DNA of 64,000 bases from Flavobacteriaceae bacterium (lineage in GTDB: Bacteria; Bacteroidota; Bacteroidia; UKL13-3): assembly GCA_009693575.1 (NCBI GenBank), contig SHWZ01000008.1:1-64000 (forward strand), read 5' to 3'. Under the pieces are notes generated by a model. That model saw only the letters and a program-made list of their open reading frames with translations. It did no database searches and was not told the origin of the DNA. Numbering within the stretch: position 1 is the stretch's first letter; each line of letters opens with the position of its first letter. Made by a program: the position numbers and the translations under genes. Shown in pieces: positions 38,196 through 49,600 of this stretch.

Positions 38196-40166
38196 CTATT
38201 CCATTTTTCCCTCCCCTATTTCGGGAAGTTCAGGTTCTTCCTCAGGCTCTGGCTGGTTCTTGTATTTTTTCAGGTATTGTTTCGCCGGGCCAGTCAGTTT
38301 CACACTGGGTAACAGCCCCACAGTGTCTTCGGGGGTTATTAAATTTTGCACCGTCATCAATCGTGAAATTTGCCTGAAATAGCCACCAAGCCGTGGTCGG
38401 ATGTCGCCCGTACTATCATCAAATCGCCAGGCAAATGCTTTGGGCTGGGGGATGATACTGCTGAGAAAAATAGCCTCAGGTAATGTGATCTGTGAGGGGC
38501 TTTTCTTGAAATAAAAATCGGCTGCCTCGCCAATTCCATATATCCCAGGCCCCCATTCAATGATGTTCAAGTATACTTCAAACATCCGTTGCTTGCTGCA
38601 CACGCCACTATTTTCCATGAGCCAAACTAATAGCATCTCTTCAAACTTGCGGGTAAGCGTTTTCTTGCGGCTCAAAAATATATTCTTGACCAACTGCATA
38701 CTGATGGTGCTGGCTCCACGGGCAAACCGCTTTGTACGATAATTATGGGCAATACTTTGCCTCACAGCATCCATCACAAAACCACGGTGCCACATGAATG
38801 ATGGGTCTTCGCTGGTGAGCACAGTACCCCGCACAAACGGTGAAATTTCATTATACTCTGTAAAGTATTGATTGCCAAGGCTGATGTCAATCGGTCTTTG
38901 TGGTCGGCCATACTCGTAGGGTGTGTAGGTAAAAGGCCCACCAATCTTGGGCAAGTAAGCAGTGCCCCAACTTCGAATCTTGAAATTATCCCGCTCCATA
39001 TCACTTTCAAAACGGTTGTTCCACACATCAGTATCGTTGAGGAAAGCTGACATGCGGTATGTGAGAAATCCTTCGGTTTGTATGCCAGTCAATCCATCGA
39101 ACATGCCATCGGGAAGTGAGTTGAAAAAATCTTGTGCCGCCATTTTATCTGTTCGTAGTTTCAGTTCATATTCCTTCACAGGGCTACGTTGAAAACGTAT
39201 GTATGGATAGCAGACAATCTTGTTCAAAGTTAGCTGGCTACTACTGTCCAATGCCACAAAGTTTTCGCCCAGCAGAAAATGAAAATTGCCACTACCATTA
39301 TCCACAGTCACATCATGGTCGGCAAGGCGAGGGTGATTCAGCAGTAGGTTCTTGAAAGCAGCAGAGCATTTGATAGAAAGTTGGTCACCATCCATCTCCA
39401 CGGCAGTCAGTTTCAGTTGCACGTCGTTTGCTCCCAGCAACATGCCCAGTTTAGTATCAAGCCACGGCAAGGTCATACGGCTGCGGTCGGCACTGCAAAT
39501 ATTTATATCACCAGTCATATTGGCGGGGTCAAAGGGCCCACGCAGCACCCATTGTTGTTTGCCCGATGGAGTTTCAATTGCTATTTCTGTGAGTAATTGC
39601 TCGCTTTGCAAAGTCATTTTGCGAACCGACACAATATATTTTCTGTCGCCAGTAGTGTGACTGATGAAGAAATTGCTTACCTGCAAATCGGTAGGCACTT
39701 GCTCAAAAGCGGCATTCACCAATTTATACACTTGGCGGGCAAGGTTTATCTTGGTTTCAGGCTCTTCCGTCTCTTTTTTCTTGCTTCGCAAAAATGCTGC
39801 GTAGTTACTGCTTGCCGAATCATACTTAACCAATGAAACGGCCCCATCTGAGATATTCAAGTGTGAAAATTGTATCTTGCCAAACAGCAATTTAAAGAGC
39901 TTAAATGAAGTGTTCACATTGGCCACTTTCACCACGGTGTCGCCATTTTCGGGCACAATACAAATGTCTTTGAGCCCCACATCAATCCAACCCGAAATAG
40001 CTGCAGAACCAATATTCAAGCGAGCATGATACTTAGTCTGAAACTTAGTTTTAGCTTTGTTAATAGCCCACTCCAAAACGGAATTTCGGAAGACAAAATA
40101 TCCTGCTGTTGCCATCAGGACAATGCTGAGCAATACAATAGATACTAATTTGAGGGTTTTTTTCAA
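38196..40166 (-). CDS. Peptidoglycan glycosyltransferase (GT51) with long AsmA-like N-terminal region
   Basis: GT51 motifs TSEDPSFMWHRGF, RGASTISMQLVKNIFLSRKKTLTRKFEEMLL, YLNIIEWGPGIYGIGEAA; N-terminal ~430 aa AsmA/DUF748-like (TM, LNIGSAAISGWIDVGLKDICIV..., KLLFGKIQFSHLNISDGAVSLVKYD). Confidence 0.85.
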   Translation of the reverse strand: MKKTLKLVSIVLLSIVLMATAGYFVFRNSVLEWAINKAKTKFQTKYHARLNIGSAAISGWIDVGLKDICIVPENGDTVVKVANVNTSFKLFKLLFGKIQFSHLNISDGAVSLVKYDSASSNYAAFLRSKKKETEEPETKINLARQVYKLVNAAFEQVPTDLQVSNFFISHTTGDRKYIVSVRKMTLQSEQLLTEIAIETPSGKQQWVLRGPFDPANMTGDINICSADRSRMTLPWLDTKLGMLLGANDVQLKLTAVEMDGDQLSIKCSAAFKNLLLNHPRLADHDVTVDNGSGNFHFLLGENFVALDSSSQLTLNKIVCYPYIRFQRSPVKEYELKLRTDKMAAQDFFNSLPDGMFDGLTGIQTEGFLTYRMSAFLNDTDVWNNRFESDMERDNFKIRSWGTAYLPKIGGPFTYTPYEYGRPQRPIDISLGNQYFTEYNEISPFVRGTVLTSEDPSFMWHRGFVMDAVRQSIAHNYRTKRFARGASTISMQLVKNIFLSRKKTLTRKFEEMLLVWLMENSGVCSKQRMFEVYLNIIEWGPGIYGIGEAADFYFKKSPSQITLPEAIFLSSIIPQPKAFAWRFDDSTGDIRPRLGGYFRQISRLMTVQNLITPEDTVGLLPSVKLTGPAKQYLKKYKNQPEPEEEPELPEIGEGKME

Positions 40167-40174
40167 GAGAAAAA

Positions 40175-40894
40175 TTAACCTTTTACCAAAGTTCCTACTT
40201 TTTCACCAAGCATCAATCGTTTGAAATTGCCAGCTTTATTCATGTCGAATACAATGATGGGTAAGTTATTTTCCTGACAAAGGGTAATGGCAGTCAAATC
40301 CATCACATTCAGACTACGTTCATACACTTCACTGAAAGTAATCTGCTCAAACCGTGTGGCGTTGGGGTCTTTCTCTGGGTCGGCTGAATAAATACCATCT
40401 ACCCTTGTTCCCTTCATCACTACATCAGCTTCAATTTCCACAGCCCGGAGTGAAGCTGCAGTGTCTGTGGTGAAATAGGGATTGCCTGTACCTGCTCCAA
40501 AAATAACTACCCTACCTTTCTCCAAGTGCCGCATTGCCCTGCGGCGTATGAACGGCTCGCATATCTGCTCCATTTTGATGGCGGAAAGCAGCCTTGTTTT
40601 AAGACCAGCCTTTTCAAAAGCTCCTTGCAATGCCATTGCATTGATAACAGTAGCCAACATGCCCATGTAGTCGCCTTGAGCCCTATCAACCACCCCGCCT
40701 TGCACTCCCTGAATGCCACGAAAAATGTTGCCGCCGCCAATCACTACGGCTACTTCCACACCCAAGTCCATGGCGGCTTTCACTTCGCCTGCATATTGCT
40801 CAAGCATGTCTGGGTCTATGCCGTAGCTTTTAGTTCCCATCAAGCTTTCGCCGCTCAGTTTCAGCAGCACCCGTTTGTATTTTGTTTCTGACAT
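40175..40894 (-). CDS. pyrH: UMP kinase
   Basis: [79 protein letters not shown]. Confidence 0.96.
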   Translation of the reverse strand: MSETKYKRVLLKLSGESLMGTKSYGIDPDMLEQYAGEVKAAMDLGVEVAVVIGGGNIFRGIQGVQGGVVDRAQGDYMGMLATVINAMALQGAFEKAGLKTRLLSAIKMEQICEPFIRRRAMRHLEKGRVVIFGAGTGNPYFTTDTAASLRAVEIEADVVMKGTRVDGIYSADPEKDPNATRFEQITFSEVYERSLNVMDLTAITLCQENNLPIIVFDMNKAGNFKRLMLGEKVGTLVKG

Positions 40895-41062
40895 ATTAGT
40901 TTGCGAATTTCGGGTGAAGCCGTCCAATATGTTTCAAATGGGGAAAACTTGTAGGGAATGTTTGCATTTGGCCTGTTTGAATGCAGGCAGTTGTACCCTC
41001 TGAATCCAAGTACCAGCTTTAATTTGATATATTGGCCCCCACCTTTGCCCTACTTTTGCATC

Positions 41063-42004
41063 ATGCACATCAATGCCAAAATATACATAGCTGGCCACCG
41101 TGGGATGGTGGGTGGAGCTATGCTGCGTCGCTTGCAAGCTGAAGGATTCTCGAATTTTGCTTTGCGAACTTCCTCTGAGCTCGACCTTAGAAACCAGGAA
41201 GCGGTAGCCGATTTTTTTAAGGATGAAAAACCCGAATATGTATTTTTGTGTGCAGCTAAAGTGGGTGGCATTATTGCCAATAATACATACCGTGCCGAAT
41301 TTTTGCACGACAATCTTGCTATCCAAAATAATGTAATCCATCAGAGTTATGTGAACGATGTAAAAAAGCTCATGTTTTTTGGGAGTTCCTGCATTTATCC
41401 AAAGTTAGCTCCCCAGCCCCTAAAAGAAGAATATTTACTCACTGGCCTGCTTGAAGAAACCAATGAACCATACGCTATTGCCAAGATAGCAGGGATAAAG
41501 ATGTGTGAAAGTTATCGTAGGCAATATGGTTGCAATTTTATCTCGGTGATGCCAACCAACCTGTATGGGCTTGGCGACAATTATCATCCACAAAACAGCC
41601 ATGTGTTGCCAGCACTTATTCGCAAATTTCATGAAGCTATTGCTTGTAAGGCTGAGCTAGTTGAAGTATGGGGAACCGGTTCGCCCTTGCGTGAATTTCT
41701 TTATGCCGACGACCTGGCAGATGCGTGTCATCATTTGATGTTGAACTACAGTGGAGAGCTGCATATAAACATTGGCTCTGGCACAGATCTAAGTATACAT
41801 GACTTAGCTGTGTTAATCCAAGAAGTAATCGGCTTCAACGGAGGACTCACCTTCGATGCAAGTAAACCTGATGGCACTCCTCGCAAACTTATGGACAGCA
41901 GCAAACTATTCAGTATGGGATGGCAGCCTAAGACCTCACTTAAAGAAGGGATAAGATTGGCTTACGAGGACTTCAAGAGAGGTACGATTAGTTATTCAGT
42001 ATAA
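41063..42004 (+). CDS. fcl: GDP-L-fucose synthase
   Basis: [88 protein letters not shown]. Start set 4 nt after a TACTTTTG box. Confidence 0.94.
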   Translation: MHINAKIYIAGHRGMVGGAMLRRLQAEGFSNFALRTSSELDLRNQEAVADFFKDEKPEYVFLCAAKVGGIIANNTYRAEFLHDNLAIQNNVIHQSYVNDVKKLMFFGSSCIYPKLAPQPLKEEYLLTGLLEETNEPYAIAKIAGIKMCESYRRQYGCNFISVMPTNLYGLGDNYHPQNSHVLPALIRKFHEAIACKAELVEVWGTGSPLREFLYADDLADACHHLMLNYSGELHINIGSGTDLSIHDLAVLIQEVIGFNGGLTFDASKPDGTPRKLMDSSKLFSMGWQPKTSLKEGIRLAYEDFKRGTISYSV

Positions 42005-42916
42005 GTTTATTGCTAAAATCTCTTTGAGCAACACTTCTGAAATGTTGCGATAAGATTCTTCGCTCCAGCCTGCCACATGTGGGGTTAGCACTGTTCGCTG
42101 ATTGTTGGATAGATAACGAAACCAGTCCGTTTGTAGATACTCATTTGGTGTTTCTATTTCCAGTACATCCAAACAGCAGGCTCTAACGTTGTCGCTTTTC
42201 ATTGCCTCGATCAAATCTGCAAGGTTTACTACCTCACCTCGGCAAAGATTCATTAAAATGATCGGCTTGGCAAAACGATTCAAGAATTCACTGTTCACCA
42301 TATTTTTTGTCTCTGCAGTCAATGGAATGTGAAGGGAAAGGATATCGGACGCAGCGAAAATATCATCCATGCTTGCTTCAGTAACCGAGTCGTATCCAAA
42401 CCCTGTTTTATATTTATCGTAGGCTAGAATTTTTACATCAAAACCCTTCAGTTTTTTGGCCACGGCCATGCCTGTATGACCATATCCTACAATGCCAATA
42501 GTCTTACCTCCAAGCTCAATTCCACGATTTCCTTCCCTATCCCATTTTCCCTGTTTCACTTCACTGTCAGATTTATTTATTTTATGTAAAAGTGACAGCA
42601 GCATCCCGACGGCATGTTCGCCCACAGTATTTGCATTAGCCCCCGCTGCATGTATAAATTTAATCCCCAAATTTTCGGCAGCAGCGATATCTATATTTTC
42701 GAGCCCTGAACCTGCTCGTGCTATTAGTTTTAACTTGGTTGCTGTTTTCAACATTTCGGAAGTAATATTCCTATTTCGCACAACCAATCCAATACTATTT
42801 GGCAAAGCCTCCATCAATTCCTCCATCGAAATGCCTGGCCGATATTCAAATGGAATTCCTTTGGCGGCCAGGCCATCAGTAAGAATTGAATGAACAGGGT
42901 CAGTAATGAGGAGCAT
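41996..42916 (-). CDS. D-2-hydroxyacid dehydrogenase (phosphoglycerate-dehydrogenase-like)
   Basis: [77 protein letters not shown]. Its 3' end overlaps fcl convergently by 9 bp. Confidence 0.88.
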   Translation of the reverse strand: MLLITDPVHSILTDGLAAKGIPFEYRPGISMEELMEALPNSIGLVVRNRNITSEMLKTATKLKLIARAGSGLENIDIAAAENLGIKFIHAAGANANTVGEHAVGMLLSLLHKINKSDSEVKQGKWDREGNRGIELGGKTIGIVGYGHTGMAVAKKLKGFDVKILAYDKYKTGFGYDSVTEASMDDIFAASDILSLHIPLTAETKNMVNSEFLNRFAKPIILMNLCRGEVVNLADLIEAMKSDNVRACCLDVLEIETPNEYLQTDWFRYLSNNQRTVLTPHVAGWSEESYRNISEVLLKEILAINLY

Positions 42917-43270
42917 TGAAATTGTGTTTATTTTGGAATGTCGTTCAAACATTCTAAAATATCAGTCGTTTTTTTAACTATCGCTCACTCAAAATAAGTG
43001 AAGCATTATTATATTTAATTTTCAATAGAATTTTCATGGGGGTATTCTTCAATGCAAAGGTAATGGTAAGCAATACTAGCTTAATACTACTTGTAATTCC
43101 AAAACACAAATCTGCCTTTAGCCCTAATCATGTACTTATGGAAATTGATTTTTCAATCCCAAACCTTATCCACAGGAGAATGGCAATACTTCAATGCTTC
43201 AATCTCCGAGTTTCAATCCTAACTCAAGACGCCAAGCTCCTTTCCTATATTTGCCCCAAATAAAAAGATC

Positions 43271-44008
43271 ATGCAAGGAAAAACAGTATTGATAACGGGT
43301 GCAAGCCGTGGCATAGGCAAAGGCATTGCTGAAGTTTTCGCAGCGGCGGGGGCTAATGTAGCATTCACTTACCTTAGTTCGGTAGAAAAAGCTCAGGCAT
43401 TTGAAGCGGAGCTAAGGGCCAAAGGTATAAAGGCCAAAGGTTATCGTAGCAATGCAGCCGTGACCCTAGAAGCAGAACAATTGGTGGAACAAGTGATAGC
43501 AGACTTTGGAAGCTTGGATGTATTGATAAACAATGCGGGAATAACCAAAGACACCCTGCTGATGCGGATGAGTGAAGAACAATGGGATGAGGTGATGCAG
43601 ACCAACCTAAAATCGGTGTTCAACATGACCAAGGCCGCCATCAAGCCGATGATGAAAGCCAAGGCCGGAAGCATCATCAACATGACTTCTATTGTGGGTA
43701 TCACGGGCAATGCGGGGCAGGCCAACTATGCCGCCAGCAAAGCGGGAATGATTGGTTTCACAAAGAGTGTTGCCAAGGAACTCGGCAGCCGAAATATTCG
43801 TTGCAACGCAATTGCACCAGGCTTCATCGAAACAGAGATGACGGGAACCCTCACTGATGAAGTGAAAGCAAAATGGATGGAAATGATTCCACTTCGTAGG
43901 GCTGGCACTACCGCCGATGTGGCCAACTTATGTATATTCTTGGCAGGTGACCAATCAGCATATATCACTGGACAAACAATAAACTTGTGCGGAGGGATGG
44001 TGATGTAA
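43271..44008 (+). CDS. fabG: 3-oxoacyl-[ACP] reductase
   Basis: GKTVLITGASRGIGKGIAEVFAAAG, INNAGITKDTLLMRMSEEQWDEVMQTNLKSVFNMTKA, NYAASKAGMIGFTKSVAKELGSRNIRCNAIAPGFIETEMT. Confidence 0.96.
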   Translation: MQGKTVLITGASRGIGKGIAEVFAAAGANVAFTYLSSVEKAQAFEAELRAKGIKAKGYRSNAAVTLEAEQLVEQVIADFGSLDVLINNAGITKDTLLMRMSEEQWDEVMQTNLKSVFNMTKAAIKPMMKAKAGSIINMTSIVGITGNAGQANYAASKAGMIGFTKSVAKELGSRNIRCNAIAPGFIETEMTGTLTDEVKAKWMEMIPLRRAGTTADVANLCIFLAGDQSAYITGQTINLCGGMVM

Positions 44009-44026
44009 ATCTTGCTATTTATGTAT

Positions 44027-44056
44027 ACAGATGCTGAATCAAGTTCAGCATGACGG
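44027..44056. repeat. REP-like palindromic intergenic element
   Basis: gatGCTGAAtcaagTTCAGCatgacgg: 6-bp inverted repeat with 5-nt loop, CAGCATGAC tail shared with the 20.88-kb element. Confidence 0.55.
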
Positions 44057-46221
44057 ATAAAGAACTTCTCACTTCCTTTTCTACATCGTCAAATCAACTA
44101 ATCTCCAAATTTCCAAATCAACCCTTGTCTTTTTCCGCCTCCTACTCGCTTTGGTATTTACTTCTCTGTATTTTGGCAGGGGTGGCTGGGGCGTATTTTT
44201 TATACAGGAACAACAAGATAGAGTTTGAACAAAATGCCAAATTTTGGAAATGGCTATTATATGGTTTGCGGTTTTTGAGTATATCACTTATTTGCTTATT
44301 GCTCTTCAACCCATTGGTAAAAACCATAATACGCCGAACAGAGAAACCATTAATACTAGTAGCAATAGACAATTCACAAAGCATAGTTGCTGGCAAAGAT
44401 TCTGCTTTTTACCGAAAGGAGTTTACTGAGAAAATCAAAGCCCTGAAAAATGAAATCGGAAGTGAGTTTGAAGTAATGATGCTTTCATTTGGAGAGTTGA
44501 CAAAGGAAAACGAAACCTATTCTTTTGCTGAAAAACAATCAGACTTGGGTGGACTGATGAAAGAAATTGAAGACCGCTACGAGAACCAAAATTTAGGGGG
44601 GATCGTATTGGCTACCGATGGCATCTACAACAAAGGGAACAACCCTGCCTACGAATGCGAAAACCTAAAAGTACCAGTGTTTACAATAGCTTTGGGCGAT
44701 ACCACTGAACGTCGTGATATCAAAATAAAATCCGTTCGACATAATGAAGTTGCGTATACTGGGAACATATTTCCAATGCAGGTGCAGGTGGATGCCAAAG
44801 GCTGTTTGGGTGAGAATGCAGCATTGACCGTTACCGAAAATGGGCAATCCGTTTTTTATCAAAATATATCCGTGAATGCCGATGTGTACTCAACCAATAT
44901 CAGTTTTACACTAGCTGCCAAGCAACCTGGCACTAGGCATTTTACCATTTCGGTTGCTCGTTTGAAAAATGAAATTACTTACTCAAATAACATAAAAGAT
45001 ATGTTTGTGGAAGTAATGGATTCTCGACAAAAAGTACTTCTAGTCGCCAATAGTCCGCACCCTGATATCTCTGCCATTAGACAAAGTATAGAAAGCAACA
45101 AAAATTATGAGCTGAAAATATTTATGGCCAATGAGATTGGCAAGATTGGTGACATCAAATCGTATAACATGGCCATCTGCCACCAGTTGCCATCTGCCAC
45201 CCAATCAGCTTCTGGAATAATTGGCACATTGAAGGTCGCTGCTATCCCAATTCTGTATATCTACGGACAGCAAAGCAATATTGGTGTGCTCAACAACCTG
45301 AACACCCCACTGAATATACAACAAACAGGCGGCGGCAGCAACGATGCTTCCGCTGTAATTAATAGTAGTTTTGGATTGTTCACAATTAGCGAAACATTTC
45401 AAAGCAGGGTAAAGAATTTCCCACCGCTTCTCACCGTATTTGCCAACTATCGCTTGACTGGAGAAACAGATGTATTGGCTCATCAACAGATTGGATATGT
45501 GAAGACGAACAATCCCTTAATCCTATTCAACAAAAATCCACAACAGAAGTGCGGAGTGATAGCCGGGGAAGGACTTTGGCGGTGGAGGTTGAGCGAGATG
45601 AGTCAATTCGGCAATGCAGATGCATTTGACGAATTAGTTTCGAAGCTGTTGCAGTATTTGGCAACTAAGGAAGACAAACGGCCTTTCCGCATAGTTACCG
45701 ATAAAAAATATTTCCTGGAGAACGAGCCAGTACATTTTGATGCGGAACTTTACAATGAAAGCTACGAATTAGTAAACAAGCCAGATGTGCGGATCAGCAT
45801 TTTCGATGCAATAGGAAAGAAATATAACTATGTTTTTAGCAAAGCAGGAAACGCTTACACCTTAGAAGCGGGGATGTTTCCACCGGGTAATTACAACTAT
45901 AAGGCATATACAGCTCTCAACAGCAAGGAGCATAGTTTAGTGGGACAGTTTTCCGTAATCCCATTGCAGGTTGAGTTAACAGAAACTCAGGCCAATCACC
46001 AACTACTAGCAACCATCTCAAGAAACACTGGCGGGCAATTGGTATATCCAAAAGAGCTAGAAAAACTGGCCGAAAAACTCAAGATAAACGAAGAAATAAA
46101 ACCAGTGACCTATACCGATAGGAAAACTAAAGACCTCATCCATTTTCGTTGGCTATTTGCAGCCTTGTTTCTATTTCTTGGCACCGAATGGGTGGTGCGA
46201 AAATTAAACGGAACGGTATAA
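44050..46221 (+). CDS. Membrane protein with VWA-like region (Bacteroidota BatA/DUF4159-like)
   Basis: N-terminal TMs YSLWYLLLCILAGVAGAYFLYR and FLSISLICLLLFNPLV, then ILVAIDNSQSIVAGKDSAFYRKEF...GGIVLATDGIYNKGNNP. The start at 44050 sits inside an intergenic repeat, so the true start is probably downstream. Confidence 0.75.
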   Translation: MTDKELLTSFSTSSNQLISKFPNQPLSFSASYSLWYLLLCILAGVAGAYFLYRNNKIEFEQNAKFWKWLLYGLRFLSISLICLLLFNPLVKTIIRRTEKPLILVAIDNSQSIVAGKDSAFYRKEFTEKIKALKNEIGSEFEVMMLSFGELTKENETYSFAEKQSDLGGLMKEIEDRYENQNLGGIVLATDGIYNKGNNPAYECENLKVPVFTIALGDTTERRDIKIKSVRHNEVAYTGNIFPMQVQVDAKGCLGENAALTVTENGQSVFYQNISVNADVYSTNISFTLAAKQPGTRHFTISVARLKNEITYSNNIKDMFVEVMDSRQKVLLVANSPHPDISAIRQSIESNKNYELKIFMANEIGKIGDIKSYNMAICHQLPSATQSASGIIGTLKVAAIPILYIYGQQSNIGVLNNLNTPLNIQQTGGGSNDASAVINSSFGLFTISETFQSRVKNFPPLLTVFANYRLTGETDVLAHQQIGYVKTNNPLILFNKNPQQKCGVIAGEGLWRWRLSEMSQFGNADAFDELVSKLLQYLATKEDKRPFRIVTDKKYFLENEPVHFDAELYNESYELVNKPDVRISIFDAIGKKYNYVFSKAGNAYTLEAGMFPPGNYNYKAYTALNSKEHSLVGQFSVIPLQVELTETQANHQLLATISRNTGGQLVYPKELEKLAEKLKINEEIKPVTYTDRKTKDLIHFRWLFAALFLFLGTEWVVRKLNGTV

Positions 46222-46536
46222 AAAAATATCAATGCACCAGAATGCATGATTTTAGGAATCTTACGAGTATATATTTGCATCTGCCGGTTCAGTTTTGTTG
46301 GAACTTCGCCTCAGCGTATTAAGGATTCACTGTTGCAAGATGCTGACTACAGTAGGCAACTATTATTTATATTATATGAATCAGCTTTTCAACGAATAGC
46401 AGACATCAATGGTGTCGAATTGGCTAAACAGACACTGCTGGAGTTTAGCTTCGATGAGAAAAGCCCTTGTTGAGACAAAGCGTAGAAAAACCCTGCGGCA
46501 AAGTGGGGTTCCTTTTGGAGTTGCACTATTTCCAAA

Positions 46537-46570
46537 AAAAATCCCCGACCTTTTCAGTCCGGGGATTTTT
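46537..46570. terminator. Bidirectional terminator hairpin downstream of the giant T9SS gene
   Basis: AAAAATCCCCG-accttttcagtc-CGGGGATTTTT, T-tract on both strands. Confidence 0.8.
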
Positions 46571-46613
46571 AATATTAGGTTGGTGTCGGGTGTATTCACC
46601 TGACACTGACATA

Positions 46614-49600
46614 CTAATTCTTCAACACCTTCATCACATTCACACCAGCCGAGTTTTCTATTTGCAACAGGTACATACCCGCTGCAAGCTGGCTCATATC
46701 AATGCTTTGCAAGCGGTTGAAAGAATACGAGCCGATGATTGCACCATTCATGCCCATCAATTTTACGGTAGTATATTCAGTAGCCGAAAGTGGCTCAATG
46801 TTCAACACATTGCTTACTGGTATTGGGTATATGTTCACCACTGATTTGCCTGCCTGCGATACCAACACTGTCTGGCTGAAGCTGCTGCTGCCATCAGCCT
46901 CCAACATGTTCAAGCGGTAGTATGTTGATGGTGCTTTGCTGGCATCCGTGGCTGTATAGGTATTGCTACCAGAAATGTTCCTCGCTTTTACTGTGGCTAC
47001 AGTCTCATAATTCCGTCCATCAATTGAACGCTGCACTTCGTATTTATCCATGTTCACCTCGGCTGCTGTTGTCCATGCAATCAAGTTCGTTTCGCCATTG
47101 GCATTTGCAATAAAACGAATCAAGCTTAGCGGTAGCGGTTCTGATTGGTCACCAAACGTCCAAGTTGAAAAGTGAGTGATGGGATTGTCACCATTATTTG
47201 CAACGGTATTGTTGGTAGGGTTTTTCTCCAATGTCCCACCACAATCAATCCAAGAATTATTGGTATATGGATCCACGTGAACATATACACGTAAGTCACC
47301 CTCAGCTATACTATTTAGTTCACCTTCGCGGTAACTGAATATCACCAATGCATTTAGGTCCGTATTGCTGTCTGGAGTAATGCTGAAATACCGCTTGATT
47401 CCTTCGTTGCCAATATATCCACTGGTATTGCTAATGATGGCTGTCCCAGTTTTACGAATAGCCAAATATGAATTGGTAGACTGAGTAGTCTCATTGATAG
47501 AAAGACCCATGCCACCAAAGGTATTCGTAGTGTTTTGAAGCACAGTGCGAGTGGTTTGCAAATTTCCATTCACATACGATGTATCGCTTTCTGAAATGGT
47601 AGCATTGCTTCCCATTATCAATGAATTACCGCTTCCAGTAGTTAGCACACCACTAGCCATGGTCATTGCTCCTTTTAGGTTGATATTTTCGCTCTGCGTC
47701 AAACCTACTGGTCCATTCACAGTCAGGTTGTTTATGCTATCCACAAACAGGCTTGTTGGCAGGGTAACCGATACCATATTGGTGAATACCAATGAGCCTT
47801 CCGATGCATTGATATTGCCTGATGTGCGGCTTAAAATGCTGTCAATTGTGAGGGTGTTCGCACCAGTGGTCAATGTTCCGGCTGTCAAAGTCAAATCACC
47901 ATTCACAGTCAAGTTTCCTGAAAGCGTGGTACTGGCATTCAAAATAAAATCACCCGTAGTTCCAGTTGCAGTTCTCGCTATTACCAAAGGTGTAGTTCCT
48001 GCTGCTGGGGAAGTGGTATTTGCGGAACTCCATGTTCCATTAGTAGAAGTAACTGCATATAGATTATCGCCGTCAGGCTCTACAAAGCTTATCCTGCGAA
48101 TGCCGTTGGACAATGAACTTGGAACAATCGTACCGTAAGCCGTGGCTGTAGCATCGTAAGCCGATGTGTACCAAGTGCTGAATGCGGTGGTGATGCCATC
48201 GTTCTCTGTCCAGCTACCATACACTGGGCGGCCTGTGCCAGCGATGTTGTCGTAGGTAAATACAAAATGCTCTGCTGGTGCGTGGCTTGTTCCAGCCATC
48301 GGTTTTGCATTGGTATAATCGAGCATCGTGATAGTATTATTGGAACGAAGGCTTTGAGTAACCAAAGTATCTGCAGCCCCACCTGTACCATTATTAGTTT
48401 GAACGTAAAAATATATATTGTTGCCAGATGTGAACACGGCATTGCCAGTAGGTACGAATGCAAACCATCCGGTATAGTTGCCACTGCCATCAGTTGTTAG
48501 GGTGGCATACCTGCTTGAGCTCACAAACTCATCTCCCGAAAATTCTGCTGCCTGACCTGCTAATGATTTTGAAGAAGTATAACCTGTGATGTAACCGTTG
48601 GCTCCACTACTATTGTTGATGGCAAACATGTTACCCGCCCCTGTAGAAGTAAGCGAGGAGGCAGTGGATGCCCCAACCAGATACCGATAGGTTGAGCTTG
48701 CTGCCAGATTGCTCAACGTTAGACGACAGGCGTATTGTAAGCGGCTTCCAGCAGTGTTGCCGTTGATAGCATACTGTGGAAATATATTTTCAGTAACTGA
48801 AATCACGTTGAACGGGTCACTGCTCTTGTCCAAATCGGTGGTAGCGGTGCGTTCTGCATTTAGGGTAAGTGAACTGCCGCCTGCGGTGTGAGTGAGCGAA
48901 CTAAAAGTAGCCAATCCTGCAACAGCATTTATATCAACGGGTGTTCCAGTTAGTGTTCCACTTGAAGTAATCCGTATTTGTGCTACGAAATCCAAATCAC
49001 GATTGCCGTTTGCATCTACTGCACTCACGGTTACTGCAGGTGTCATGGCGGTGTTGGCTTGCAGAGTAGTTGCATTTTGAACGTAAGTAAGAGCAGTCAC
49101 AGCTACATCTATTAGGTTGTTGCCAGAGCCTGAATTCTGGTCTTCGCTTGCGGTAAGTTGGCTACCGCTTGCCGCAGTCACATCAGCCGAGCGAATCCTA
49201 AACACCAGTCTTTGTCCATCAATGGTATTATTAAGCGTGGCCATGTTTGAATTTAACCACACTTTCAAGGTATATGTTTTGGTAGCATTATCCGCTACGT
49301 AGCCAAGGTCTCCAGAGCCGTTCGAAATAGAACTAAAAGTAATATCTGAACCATTCACAGTGCCAGTCATGCTATTTGTACCATCACTAAGTTCTGCTCC
49401 AGCTAAAGCCAATGTCCAATCAGTGATTGTGTTACCAGTTCCTGCCACAAAAATCATTTGGTTTATTGTTGTTGCAATGCCATCTGTTCCAGAGGTAGCT
49501 CCATCGTCCTGAAAGTCTATATCAAAATTGAGCGAGGCCGCTATGTGTGTATTAATTAACGAAGAAAAAGTAGCTGGCTCAGAACTGCCACCTGCAGTTA

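Noticed and set aside
43166-43174. Replication origin
   Set aside because: Only a single perfect DnaA box seen, with no dnaA/dnaN or box cluster nearby.
44050-46221. Interpretation as a toxin or defence effector because of VWA-like and transmembrane parts
   Set aside because: Architecture matches conserved Bacteroidota VWA membrane proteins, with no partner ATPase, nuclease or protease cluster nearby.
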